Source: Lolium rigidum (Eukaryota; Streptophyta; Magnoliopsida; Poales; Poaceae). From it: a stretch of DNA of 64,000 bases. A program made the translations under genes and the position numbers. The stretch spans positions 37,313,144-37,377,143 of the forward strand of contig NC_061511.1 in the NCBI RefSeq assembly GCF_022539505.1. Direction: 5' to 3'. The notes beneath the pieces were generated by a model. It had not been told where the DNA came from, did no database searches, and worked only from the letters and a program-made list of their open reading frames with translations. The number at the start of each line of letters is the position of its first letter. Within the stretch, counting starts at the first letter, position 1. Below are positions 9,897-21,772 of the stretch, in pieces.

Positions 9897-12800
9897 TTAT
9901 TCATCTGAGACTCTGCTATTTTGATCATCGCAACTTGGATAATCTTCCGGAGGCGGCGGAAGTGTCGCCTTCAATGTGTGTCCATTCTCCACTACAAGTG
10001 CCAATGCCATGCCTGATGATACGTGCTTTTCCATATGACAGTGCAAAAACCATACCCCTGTAAATCACCAAAGAAATTATATTCTAGATAAATGTCGGAA
10101 CTTTGAATGCATGAAAATCTATATAAACGTTCATCCATAGAAAAAAAATTGTTCAAAAAGGGGAACTGGGCTCCAGCTTCGCTACACACACATCTTTTAA
10201 TTAAAATCACAAAATCTAATAGCCAAACTGGCTTCACCAAGAAAAGGAAAAAATTCCAGCATTATATATGAAGCTTCTCAAGACGTGTTAAAGCACGAGG
10301 TTGTGAAAAGACCCAACAGAAAATAATTATGCATCAATGTATTTTTTTTTTTTGCAAAAAAGTATCTCTAGCACTGGTTGGCGCATTTATGTGTGTACAT
10401 ACCAGGGTTGTTTGCGACAAATCGGATGGCCATCCACCCATAAATTGGGACGAGGGCAGTGTTCCTCGCCGGTGGATCCACTAGGTTGTACGCTTGCACA
10501 TCTTTCATCATGTCATATCTCCCAAGCCCTTGTCCGAGAATAAAGAAGTCATGGCCGTGAAGGTGCATGGGGTTGGTGTTGCTGATCAGGTCCGACGAGT
10601 ATGGGTTCTGGAACACTATCTCCACCACAGTGTTGTGCCGCACCCTCCTCACGATTGTCGCCTTCGATGTCGGGCTATGGCCAAACTCTACCATCGGTGG
10701 GCTGCTTGGTAACTCTTGGAGCATGCTTACGCTTCTGCTCATGTTGTTGTTGTAGTGTGCTTGGAGCAATGACGTCGTCGTCGGAAGCTCGAAGGAGATG
10801 TTGTTCAACTTGGACACCATGCAGTTTGGTGATCCTGCATATAAGCAGATGTCCCCCACATCAATGGCGATCAACAGGTGCTCATCCACGTTCACCGGAA
10901 CCGGTTGAGGCAGCAGGCTGGTCAAGTTGCCGCGGAAGTAGAAGGATGTTGTTGCGTCGTGCTGATCGGGCAATTCAGGGGCCAATATCGGAGTACCATC
11001 ATCATCTGACCCTTCGCTCGTATTATAGTTGTAGGAGACAACCCCTCTAGATATCAACACTGGGATCTGGGGGCTAGGCTCTGGTGACTGCACGGCTTGG
11101 GCGACCATGTAGTAGCGTCCAGGAGGTGCATCGGCAACGAGCAAGGCGTCCACTGTCTCGCCCGACGCTGTCACAATGGTATCGGTGGTGTATGGTTTCA
11201 CATAGTTTGCGTCCACGGCGACCACCGTGAACTTATGCCCCGCGATCTTCAAGTTGTACTCTTCGTGGACCGCCGCGTTTACTATCCGTAAGAGGTATGT
11301 CTTTCCAATCTCAACGTTAAGAATGTAGTTGTTTTCTGTGACCCCTGCGAGCGGAATAAATAGTTAGCCTATCTTATACTGAGGAGGGTTAGTTTTCAAA
11401 GTACCATTCTAACCAGAAAAATATGAAACATTGTTGGAGGTTACAAATATAAATGTTTATTACTAGCTCGATTATAAGTAGTACATGACTTCTTACAGAG
11501 CATGCTTTCATAAGATTTTTCTTCGAAAATATCTTCATAGACCGTATGTATACTAGAACAAAATTAATAACTATTAGAGGAATTACCGTAACAGTTACTG
11601 AGGTCTCCAAGCATTCCATTGATTGTAGGTGAACGAGGCCAGTCTTCATAGATTCTATTCTCAACTCTAGTTTCAAGATGAACAAGATCCACGTCCCACC
11701 ATTCACCTGCCGGTCAGAAGACATAATTAGGGAATTAACAAGTAATGCATCTCTTTGCCGTTGCAAACTTGCACACACAAACCTATAACAATGGGGATCT
11801 CCTCGTCTGGTTTGGGAAATGGGTATGAATTGGGCCCGGACCTTGGACGGATGACCAAGGCACCATGAATAGTTGCACGGAGGAAGCCGACATGAGCATG
11901 CCACCACAATGTGCCGTCCTGGCCGATGACGTTGAATCGATACGTGAAATTCTTGCTTGGCTGGATTGGGCATTGGGTTATCATCCCTGGCCCATCGGCC
12001 CAACAATTCAGTTGTTGCTTCACACCATGCCTACATATATACATCAACTGTGCTTAGCCCTGTGTTTTCTTAGATAGAAGGAATATATGCCCATATTCTA
12101 ATTAACAAGCCCTAAATGGCTAGGCAATACAAGATGATAATGACTAATGAGTCAGTTTGCAAGAAACCAAAAGGACAAGTAAACAAAAAATAAGTAAAAG
12201 GCGCAGCTTGAACGCCGATGCACTCATCCACCAAAGTGATATATCACTGGAGAGGAGAGGAATGCCGAAACTTCCCACCGAACAGGCCAATGAATTATGA
12301 TTGTGCTCTCATCTCCAGGCAAAAGTGTCATGTTGAACACCAAACCCCTCCCGTGGCGCTCCCCAGGGCGCCGCCGGGGGCCGATCTCCCTCCTTCCGCC
12401 GCCCCCTCCCTCCGTTTCTCTCCCTCCGCCACTGTCATCGGCGCTGGCCACGGTGGCGGCGGGCCCCGAGGCAAAGTGCCCGGGGGGTTGTTGGAGGTGG
12501 CGACCGTCGGTGGCGGCTGGGGCGGCGACCTCCGGCTTCGGTGTGCTCCGCATCTAGGGTGGCGTCCCTGGATGTGCGGCGGCGGCTCCTCCTCAACGGC
12601 CTCCGGCGATGGATGGTGGCGGCAGCAGCTGTTGGATCTTGTGCCCACCGAGATCCATCGTCGGCTTCTGCTGACGGCGCGAGGAAGGGGGCGGCGATGT
12701 GCGGGGCGAGGATGGTGTGGTTGCGGCTTCCGCCGTCCACCGAATTCTCCTTCGTCATCGTTGGTCAGCGGATGGCGGCGTGGGGGTCTATTCGTCTGCT

Positions 12801-15800
12801 TCGGGTGTGAAGGTGGTGGTCCTAGGGTTCTTCTTCTGCGAAGATGAAGACCTACCGGGTGCTGATCCTTTTCATCTAGCCGGAGTGTTGAGTTTCGGAA
12901 GGCTCAGCCGGCGAATGCATCAGCGCATATTTTGCCTGTAGTTTGCTAGATCGGGTGGTATTCGGTCGCGCGCACCCATGCTTTTATTCCGACCGTTTGG
13001 TTCTGGAGGGAGCGGCGCGAAACTCTTTTTCTGTGTTGACATCAAGTGACTATGGATCCATGATGAAAGTCGGAAGAAGAGAATTTCATGAAGGCCGGAT
13101 GGGAGGTCGACTAGCTAAGGGAGGTTCAAGTCTCCGCGCTGTTGAGGGACTTGCTTGGTGTTCCGGGCTTCACAACAGCGGTATGAAAGTGGGGCCGACA
13201 ACACAGGTGAAGTTCAGAGTCCTACCTTTCAGGGTGAAAAGCCAAGGTCTGGCCTTAACTGGTTGTGCCTAGCAATGACCTTTTTGGAGGCATTGTTTTG
13301 AGAGCGGGGACTATCTTCAGGGTGAAAACCTAAGATCTTTGATCGGGCAACGACGGTGTTAGAGCATTGTTCCCTTCTTGAAGGCGTCGTTTTTGGAGAG
13401 TCTGTATTTCAGGTGTTGTCTTTGTGGTGGATGTATTGCTGTTGTTAGGCCCGAGATACTGTAGCGGGACTTTTGTTTCTTAGTTTTTTTTTCTTCTATT
13501 TTTTGGATGTGTGCATTCGTAGTGCCATTAGGGTGGTGTGTTGTTGCAGAGGCTGGATGTAATTGGTATCTTTTGATATTAATATATTTCCTTTATCGAA
13601 AAAAAAAAGTGTCATGTTATGATATGTCTCTCCGTTGGCGAAGAGGGGCCCTTCGCTCTCCCCCTCGTTCATAAGGTGATTCACCGCTGGTAGCCTAGTA
13701 GATATAGCCTCTCACCCTAGAGATCAAATGGAAAAAGATGACACGTTACCCTAGGAGCAGAAACCTAGCACCACCAACTATTCAATTGATGAGCCAACAC
13801 TTCATTCAAAAGTCTGAACTCTTGGAGAAGTGCAAGTACCACTGGGGAATATATTTGAATACTCCCACTCATGTCACCAGGGAACATAGGGGGAGACCAT
13901 AGCCAAACGACAGTTGGTAATGGGGTCGATAAAAGTCCACTACTATTTTGATTAATAGTCTTTTATCTTAGCTTCGAACTTGAGATCTAGTTGTTGTGTT
14001 ATCAACTTATCATACTGAAATATTGAATTGAAGAACCAGCCAGTTTCACCAGATTTTCGAACTATTGGATAAGGGATGGTAATACATATATATATATTGC
14101 ACCAACATGTCTAGGAAAGAAGGTGGAGAATCGCGACCTGTTTACGGAAGTTTGTACACGGTTGAAGGACACGGCGAGTGATACTTTTTTCCTACATGGG
14201 TGGCAGCATAATCTACGGATTGGGCCTCCATCTTCACCTTAGGCGTTTTACATTTTTTCATACTGATAGTAATTCGTCTTTTTTAGCACTCCAGATTATT
14301 GAGACTCTTCGAACGGCTGTGTGCATCCTAGCTATGCAGAGGTCAGGTATAGTTGCTTTTTATGAGTAATAAAGGGCCCATTATAAAAAAATGTGTAGAA
14401 AAGCATGCTAACAGATCAGCACCGTGCCGCTTATGGGCTAACAAGTTGGACCGATGTATGCTTCTAGTGCAATGCGGAACAGTCGAACAGACACGACAAC
14501 ACCAAAGGACATAGACAATACCATCACCAGAGTGGGCTAGACTCGGCAAGATAGTACCCAGCTTTTGCCAACCCTGGCAAGCCGTTGTTGTCGAGATAGA
14601 AATGATATCCCTTATTGTGGAAAACAGATCAAAGGCATCAGAGAGGGTGGAGGGAACGAAAGAAAATTGACCAACTGAGGAGCTAGGCCAAGTAGTTGTC
14701 GATTGTCAACAATCTACCACCCACAACCCAACATGCTCACAGCCCTATTTTCCCAAGTTGGAATCTCCAAGAAGTGATCCATGCCAAGGCGTTGCCACAG
14801 TCTGATCTAGGGAGAATTTAGAATTTTTTACTTTTCACTAGGGAGCCAGGTGGCACCGTGAAAACAATGGCAACCTCGCCAGGAGCCATCAACTAGCCGG
14901 TGATTTTAGAAAAGCGACCAGACACTAGGATGGACTTGGTCCCATGTGGCGGGACAGAAAAGTAGGGGCGGCGGTCTTCATATCTAATATGGGAAAGATG
15001 CAACCGGCGACCACATCCACTGTCACCACCAGCGCGACCGTGCCCTAGGCTACTCCCTCAGCATCCTCTATCCACCACGCTTAGATCCCCACATCCACCT
15101 TCATGGATGACCACGCGAGATTCCATCATCCATCTCTACCGGTAGGGGTGGCCACATCGGAGCTAGAGTTTGCGTTCGATTCATCCAATAGGATCACTCA
15201 GATATTCACCACTCGCCCAATACCCCATTTGTACGGTGCCTAGTCAGTACTCATGGTGAAGTTCTACGACCCAAATCATTATATATAGATAGGAAATAGT
15301 TGGACGGAGGACGTCACTTGGGGTTGCTGGAGACCACCATAGTGATCTGCTACACACAGTAAAATCGGGATACTGACATCGGGGATGTGTGGAGGAACCA
15401 AGAAATGCCCGCCCCTGTCAAGTCATCCACCTAAGGAGGCTATGAGGAAGAGAACCAGTAGAAGTTGGTGCGAGGGGTTAGAAGGGGAGCCTCCCATGTC
15501 GCCATGTTGAGCAACATGGGGGCGATCCTAGTTTTGTAAGTTTGGATATAGCTACTCGGCTTCTATGAATGGATAAATGAAAGAAAAGAAAGCGAGGGGG
15601 AATTATATACTCCCTCCGTCTCTAAAAAAAACAGTTGAACTTTGTCTAGATTCAGATGTATATAGACATACTTTAGTTATATATACATTTGTATCTAAAA
15701 AAAGTTGAGCAGATTTTTTTTGGACGGAGGGAGTACTAGGTTTGGGTCTAATTGTCGTATGGAGATTATATACTTACAATAATTAGGAAAAAACTGCAAA

Positions 15801-17113
15801 ATAGAGTATTTAGCATAAAAAAGTCAAACTAGGAGGTAAAAATTAGAGTTAATTAATTTCTTAGTTTTTCACAAAATTGGTCATGAATGCTGCAGTATGC
15901 AGGTGTTGTCAATAGAGTGTTAAAAGGGTTTTTCCATCTCAATGATGTGCTTCGGAAAATATTCTGAAGTTTTCAATTTATTGTCAACTCCATAATTTAT
16001 GTTCATTTCTTCATGTCTACATGCATGATTTTGTGTTGACTAAACATGTACCAATGAGCATCCAATTATTGACACTACAGATTAGATGATTTCCTTGAGG
16101 TCTTCAACTCCGTTCAGCATTTTTCTCTTTTGGTGTGGCTGTGTGGGTACCTTTCCAAATTGATAGCTAATAATCTACGGAGTAGTTCTGAAAGATAGGA
16201 TGTCTAGCTATCATTGATGTCAATGATGTCCCTTTTATGGATAAAATAATTGCCTCCGATTTCACTAATGTATGAATGAAACCACATGCTCTTTAATCTT
16301 TGGGCAAATATGAACGCACTGCACAATGAAAACCATCCAGTTGGCTTTCTCGCAGGACGTGACTGTATCTGAATTTTTTTCTGATAAAGGGCACTTTATA
16401 CTTTTAAAAGCAATGAATCTAGCATGTGCATAGCTAGGATGCACAAATGTTTCTGATGTGATAACTAGTACTCTCTCACTATCTCTTCCGAAATTGCTGT
16501 GGTGGAGCTGGCATGTGGTTTCAAGTGAACCCAATAAATTTGTGCTAATCTAGACTATTTTTTTTACTTAGCACCATTTATCACTTCGTTAAATTCCATT
16601 GTTTTGTATATATGAACCCATTGATATATTTTGCTAGCTTCGCCAGTGGCTGTGGACTCCTCCATATTCTGCAGTGGTTGACAGAATATAAGTAGGAACG
16701 GATAAACTATGCATCATTTGTCTTACCAATGAATTGTTAGTCCAGTGGGCGACTTGTTGATGACATGAACAACCAGCGAGTCTCCCTCCGTGACCTCGAT
16801 CGTTGGGCCGGGGAGTTGCCCATTCACCACAGTGACAAGCGTGTCGTTGCACAGGTGATTTATCTTGATCTGGCTCACCTATGTATTCAAGAAAATTCAT
16901 GAGAACATATCCATCGAAAGACAAGCAAGAACAGACCTCACATAAGGTACGTCTGTTTCTAATACTGCTACACAGACAAAAAGCTAAGGTGACAGGGGTG
17001 AGCGCTACGCTTACCACGAACGTGTGCTCGACGATCGCCGCTTCACCTCCGCTGGTGGCTGCTAGAGCTGCAGCGAGGAAGAAGACGAGGCAGATGGCAG
17101 CCATGGCTGCCAC
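9897..17113 (-). CDS. Laccase (multicopper oxidase), six exons, complete, 573 aa
   Basis: Exons (minus strand): 17015-17113, 16727-16878, 11783-12030, 11587-11706, 10403-11344, 9897-10057. All introns have GT/AG ends and the phases join to a single 1722-base frame. Residues 1-24 form a signal peptide ([14 protein letters not shown]). Copper motifs: HWHG (83-86), WWHAHVG (about 126-132), MHLHGH (466-471) and [12 protein letters not shown] (526-537). Established role: oxidation of phenols and monolignols with O2 reduction to water in the apoplast, linked to lignin and wall cross-linking. The length is normal for plant laccases and the 152- and 248-base exons match the conserved laccase gene structure. 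Oddity: Asn464 precedes PMHLHGH where the first type-1 copper His (HPxHLHGH) is expected. Intron 2 is 4.7 kb and full of mobile elements. Confidence 0.9.
12335..13604 (+). mobile_element. Non-LTR retroposon (SINE/LINE-derived), ~1.27 kb, in laccase intron 2
   Basis: Flanked by a perfect 14-bp target duplication AAAAGTGTCATGTT (12321-12334 and 13605-13618) and ending in an A-run. The 5' half is GC-rich (Pro/Gly-coding in several frames, no convincing protein). The 3' tail GCAGAGGCTGGATGTAATTG, then CCTTTATCGA and A-run, closely resembles the tail of the LINE at 60783-61340 (GCAGAGTCTGGATGTAATTG, CCTTTATCGATAAA). No reverse transcriptase is present, so it was probably mobilised by a LINE enzyme that recognises the shared tail. 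It lies antisense to laccase. Confidence 0.82.
14085..14395 (+). mobile_element. LINE 3' end fragment
   Basis: Plus-strand translation gives [18 protein letters not shown], then [13 protein letters not shown], nearly the same as the LINE C-terminus at 60933-61035 (minus) and at 51840-51935. It is followed by the same 3' UTR words (GCTGTGTGCATCCTAGCTATGCAGAGG) up to GAGTAATAAAGGGCCCATTA and an A-run. The 5' part is missing, as in 5'-truncated LINE copies. It sits in laccase intron 2. Confidence 0.78.
14396..15600. other. Unclassified intronic DNA of laccase intron 2
   Basis: GC-moderate sequence without an ORF above 70 codons. The right edge (about 15530-15595, GTTTTGTAAGTTTGGATA, then GAATGGATAAATGAAAG) looks like the 3' end of a retroposon or old transcript, but I see no target duplication. 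I cannot name it. Confidence 0.35.
15610..15733. mobile_element. Stowaway MITE, 124 bp
   Basis: TA at 15608-15609 and 15734-15735. Ends CTCCCTCCGTCTCTAAAAAA and TTTTTTTTGGACGGAGGGAG are inverted repeats, and the interior is AT-rich and self-complementary (ATTCAGATGTATATAGACAT against ATATATACATTTGTATCTAAA). Intact copy within laccase intron 2. Confidence 0.9.
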
Positions 17114-17240
17114 GAGGAGCTAGCTAGCTTTGGGATGGAAGGATGCTACCGTCTTGGAGTGGCTTTGGAGGCAATACAGACTTGAGAGCAGAACAGGAGC
17201 TAGCTTTCGAGGAACAAGATACAGGAATAGGATAGGCGCT

Positions 17241-17250
17241 TAAATATAAG
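17241..17250 (-). promoter_or_regulatory. Probable TATA box of laccase
   Basis: Reads TTATATTTAA on the minus strand, 128 bp before the ATG at 17113. Spacing allows a start site near 17210 and a 5' UTR of about 100 bases. Confidence 0.5.
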
Positions 17251-17399
17251 CGTTGACGCAAAAACTGCTGCCGGCGCTTCGCTGTATTTTGGCTAGCAGG
17301 AGGAAAACCGGGAGGAGTTGTTAGATTAGCAAGCGCCTGAAAGTAGAGGCCCAGCGTTGAAGCCAAGGACGCCTCTATGGAACGCTAGGATTAACTTCC

Positions 17400-18255
17400 G
17401 TTTCCTTCTTTTCTTAAGCGTCTACACAAGAGCTTACCGTTGAACATGCCCTTACGACTCCTCGTAACAGCAGCAGCACTAAGCCAACATGCAGAGTTTT
17501 ACTGAATGATTTTTTTCAAAAAGAACTGGACAAAAATTGCATTGAAACAAAACAAATTCGATCTAGGAACTACACATAACCTCCAGAAAAACGTATTATA
17601 CCCTGCAATACATAACTTCTAGAACTGGGTACCTTGTATCCACGAAGAACGGATGCTCATCATGCAACTTGTCTTTCCCATGAATCTATTTGCATCAGTA
17701 TCCCAATATATTCGTTTCAAAAGAAAATCCCGATTTAAGTATAGTGACATTACTACATGCTGGTAATGAACACTGCCAGACGCAAATGTAAAGGTTTCTG
17801 GTTATTAGCTACCAAAATCGTCGTGTTTCGCAACTGCACACAGTTGTCGCAGCAGGAAGGCAGCAGTCAAATTGATCTAGCCTCTGTTGTTAGTCTATAT
17901 AAATCTAGCGGCGTCTGTTGCTTAAAATTAATTAAGAACGAGGCGGAAAATATAAGTTTCTGTCTCCTCCTAATTAAGATGCAGCTGCTAAACACTCAGA
18001 TATTTTTCAGAACTAATACAGGAAAACATAGAGTTGTGCACGCAACTTAACAAAGGATCAAATGATCCAGCGATCAGGCAGCTTTATCCCTTCACCATGG
18101 CAAGCCCAGGAGCCCAACTATCTACTTCCTCAAGCCCATCTATACTAAACCAAGTCAAATCGAGCAGTTGTAGCCCGAAACCAGAACATAAACTGGAAAT
18201 CAAAACACAACGTTTTCTTATTTGTCAAAAAATAAGTGCACTACCAACTCGATGG
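17400..18255. other. Intergenic, no gene recognised
   Basis: Mixed-composition DNA upstream of laccase. The longest ORFs (about 97 and 111 codons, near 17757 and 18034) lack any known motif and are probably chance. Confidence 0.5.
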
Positions 18256-18261
18256 ATATAC

Positions 18262-18806
18262 ACTGACCTGGTCGGTGCTCTACACCCACCGCACACCCTC
18301 CCCAGCCTGTGGGCCCGCCCAGTATTGTTTTCTTTTTCATTTCTGTTTTCCTTTTGTGCTCGGTTTTAAATTCGTTAAAAATTTGGAAATTGTCCATGGT
18401 TCAAAAATTATCCAGAATTAAAAATCGTTCGAAATTTAACATTTGTTCAAATTCAAAATTCTTCCAAAATTTGGAAATTCGTTCAAGATTAAAAATTTGT
18501 TCAAATTTCAAAATTCGCTCAAATTTTAAAAATTGTTCAAAATTTAAAATTTGTTCAAATTTCAAAATTCGTTCAAGATTAAAATTTTGTTCACATTTCG
18601 AAATTCGTTCAAATTTTGTCGAACTTGAACATTTTTCAAATTTGATAATTTCGAAAATTATTTTTAAACAGAAAAAAAAACGGAAGAACAAAAAAACACT
18701 GAAAAATAAAACAAAAAAGAAAAAAAAGAAAACATAAAAAAAGGAAATGGAGAAAAAAGGCCTAACCGGGTGTGCGGCGCGGTGCAAGCACCGACCTGGT
18801 CGGCTT
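18262..18806. mobile_element. DNA-transposon-like element with ~34-bp inverted ends and TTCAAATTT repeat core
   Basis: Left end GACCTGGTCGGTGCTCTACA continuing to CCGCACACCC; right end, reversed, GACCAGGTCGGTGCTTGCAC continuing to CCGCACACCC. About 27 of 34 bases pair. The interior is a degenerate array of 'TTCAAATTTCAAAATTCG' words (18370-18640) followed by an A-rich run. The apparent 139-142 codon ORFs here are repeat translations, not genes. Superfamily not assigned. Confidence 0.6.
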
Positions 18807-18839
18807 ATGAAACACCACACACCTTGGTCGGGTATAGTG

Positions 18840-20100
18840 CCTAGCCCACTTGCGTTTTTATTTTTATTTTCGTTTTTTGTTTATTATTTTTATTTCTTTA
18901 ATGTTTGTATTTATTTTTTTTGTTAATTTTTCTTTTATTTTCAAATTCGGAAAAACAATTGTTCAAAAATTTAAAATGTTTAATATTTATAGAAAAAATA
19001 AATTTTAAAATTCGAAAATTCGAAAATTACTCACATAAAATGTTTCTAATGTGAAAATTGTTTGAATTTGAAATTGTTCAAATTTAAAGACGTTCACATT
19101 TTGAAATTATTTCAAATTAAAAATATTCAATAAGTTCAAAACTAATTTATTAAAATTCTTCAATTTAAAAAAATCAATAGTGGAAAAAAGTAATTTGAAA
19201 GTATTTAGATTACTTAATTTTTAAAATTTTCAAAAATGTTCAAATTGTAGAATAAAAAAAATTGTTTACCTGATGATGTTGGGCCATGGCCCATCAAACC
19301 ACCTCAGGCGTGCGGGGGGTGTGTAGTGCATGTACTGCACCACACTGGTCAGAATACCACCGAACCGCGGGTATTTCAAGTTTTGTTTTTCACGATACCA
19401 CCGGTTTTTGGTTTAAGGGTTTGATGTCTGGGCTGGGTATTCGTTTCTTTCTGTTTTACTTCTATTTTTATTTTCTCCTATATATGATTGAAAAAAGGTT
19501 CATATTTAAAAACTATTAAGATTTGAAGGAAGTAGTTTAAAAAATGTTCAGATTATTTATATTTTTTAGGTTTACAAATGTTCAGTTCTTGAAAAATATT
19601 CAGTTATTGAAATATTCAGTTTTTGAAGCTTTTCAGGTTTAAAAAATGTCTCAGACATGAAATTTTTCAGTTTCCAAAATAAAGTTTAGCTTTTGAAAAT
19701 GTTCAAATTTAAAATATGAAAAATGTTCGGATTATTTCTAACTTTTCAATAATTTTTGGATTTTCAAAACAAGTACAAACTTCAGAAAGGTACATATTTT
19801 GAAAAAAAAATCTAAAAACAATGGTACAGAAAAAATAGCAAAAATGAAAAAAAAGGAATTACGTGAGCCATGACCCAACTCCGCCGTGGGTGAACGGTTT
19901 GTGTGGCAAGTCCGCACGATGCCACTTTAAGAGGCATATAGGAGCTCCCCATGTCGACCGCACATAGATTCTCAAAAAAATAGATGGCACATCAGCGTTT
20001 CGTGTTTGCCGTGCAACGCCGAGATGTGATGCGGGCGCATGTGAATCTTGCAAGGGTTTATGTGATACATGGCACAACAAGCGTCAAATAGGAGCCCTTA
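18840..20100. repeat. AT-rich degenerate repeat region, probably older copies of the same kind of element
   Basis: Contains TTCAAATTT/TTCAAAAT words similar to 18370-18640 and GC-rich islands (19283-19380, 19865-19945) containing CCACACTGGTC and GTGTGGCAAG, resembling the ends of the preceding element. No TIR pair could be matched with confidence. Confidence 0.4.
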
Positions 20101-21300
20101 ATCGCAAATGATGGTGGTAGGTTTGAGATATAATTCCTTTGTTCAATAATATAAGTTGTTTAGCAAGCTTATTTAGCATGCTAAAGAGTCTTGTATTAGT
20201 TAGTGAACAGAGGGACTATCAAGCAAGAAGGATGTTCATAATTATATATATCGGCTTGGTCTAACCCAAAATGCAACAGAACCAATCTCCAAAGCATGGA
20301 AATTTAGTATTCTCTCACAAAATATTATATTTTTAATGTTTATAAGCCAAATGTGAAATCCTTCTTTGAATCAATGTCTCTACTCGATCTTGACGCAAAA
20401 CTCATGCATGCGTATTAGTAGGGACGAAAACGGAGAGGAAACGGATGAAGTGGGTGGTGCCACATTTGTATTTATATTTATATCAGAAGCAAAAAAAACA
20501 TATACAGAAATCCGAAAATAAAAACAGAAATGGATATTGTGAAAAAAATACGTACTGAATACAGTGTGGACATGGAGTTGTCGACATGTTCGCCGGAACT
20601 AAGAAAACTCTTGAATTCATCATGCAGAACATCTCAAGCATTCAACCATACCCACAAACTTGTTATGTTCGATTCACTATGAAATAGGGAACCCATTGAG
20701 CTGTGAAAGCCTCCTCGAATGCATAAAGGAATTATATGACCGCCAGATTTGGGATGAGCTGTTTTGGTACTTTAGCTTGAAAAGGTCATGTAATTGTCAT
20801 GTTGGATTGGGCCATCCACATCAACCCTAAAGCAAAATTTTCATATTAACTGGAAACAAAAAATTGTTTCCTTTTCCCCCAAAAATCTTATGTTTTCAAT
20901 TTGCAAAATTTTGTTTCCGTTCCACTATTTCCATTTCGTTTTCATTTCTCCGCGGGAAAATCAGAAACTTTTCACTCTATTTTGACTCCTACCCCTACCT
21001 ATTAGTACTACGCATATGCACGCTGGTGTAACACCCCGACCACCCACTGCTTGAACCTGTTACCTGTGGCATCTCTTTAGGATCTCTAGACTAGCCTCAC
21101 AGACCAACACATAACCCCAACCCCACGGACTCGTACACATCCCGGATCAACTTTCGGGTCGCTCACCCGTCCTCAAATTGCTTTAGGAGAAGCACAGTTA
21201 AACCTCATAGTTTTTTGGAGATGAGTATTCAAAATAAATTATACCTTGTTCGTATGAGTATTCTATCAATCCTATTAGCCCTTGGCAGGATATTGCAGTT
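20101..21300. other. Intergenic, no gene recognised
   Basis: AT-rich. A short segment at 21029-21200 (TAACACCCCGACCACCCACT, GGGTCGCTCACCCGTCCTCA) resembles LTR-retrotransposon LTR sequence, but no second LTR, PBS or PPT was found next to it. Confidence 0.35.
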
Positions 21301-21311
21301 GGTATTCACAT

Positions 21312-21763
21312 TGGGAGTGGACAAATGGAGGCCAAGTTTACTATAGCTCTTTATTTTCAAAAATACGAAATTTTTATTTTAAATTTGAAAAATTCTGAAA
21401 ACAAAATCCATGATGTAGCCAATGACTTCCCTCCTACCACTGATAAGCTGAGGTTGAAATCTACAAAGATGTAAAATCTTAATGTGAAATTTTTTGTATT
21501 TTAGAGTACATAAAAAAGATAAATATGTGGATCTAAGTATAGTGAATAGTGCATATTTTCAAAACTATAAAATATGCCATATTTTATCATTTTTGTGTTG
21601 CCTAGAATACAAAAATAAAATCACATTGAGATTTTGCACGTTTGTAGCATACATCATTGGCTACATCTAGGATTTTTCAGATATTTTTGAACTTCAAAAT
21701 ATAAATTTTGTGTTTTTTTTATAAAGAGCTATATGTAGCTCGGTCTTCATTTGCAGTTTTCGG
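21312..21763. mobile_element. Hairpin (foldback) MITE, 452 bp, Mutator-type target duplication
   Basis: Target duplication of 9 bp with one mismatch: TATTCACAT (21303-21311) and CATTCACAT (21764-21772). The ends align base for base as inverted repeats (ACAAATGGAGGCCAAG against GCAAATGAAGACCGAG), and the arms continue for over 90 bp (CTCTTTAT, then GATGTAGCCAATGA). Transcribed, it would fold into a long hairpin. No ORF. Confidence 0.8.
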
Positions 21764-21772
21764 CATTCACAT

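Noticed and set aside
9992..10240. 82-codon minus ORF over the laccase last exon
   Set aside because: The frame set by the exon 5 junction gives [11 protein letters not shown]; this ORF is the neighbouring frame.
11389..12006. 205-codon minus ORF overlapping laccase exons 3 and 4
   Set aside because: Wrong frame relative to the copper-binding motifs; it reads through two introns. The laccase model explains the same DNA.
12218..12847. 209-codon Gly/Arg-rich plus ORF
   Set aside because: GC-rich 5' part of the retroposon; no domain and several equally long overlapping frames.
18309..18820. 139- and 142-codon ORFs with repeated SNFKI / FERILKFEQ
   Set aside because: Translation of the TTCAAATTT tandem repeat on both strands.
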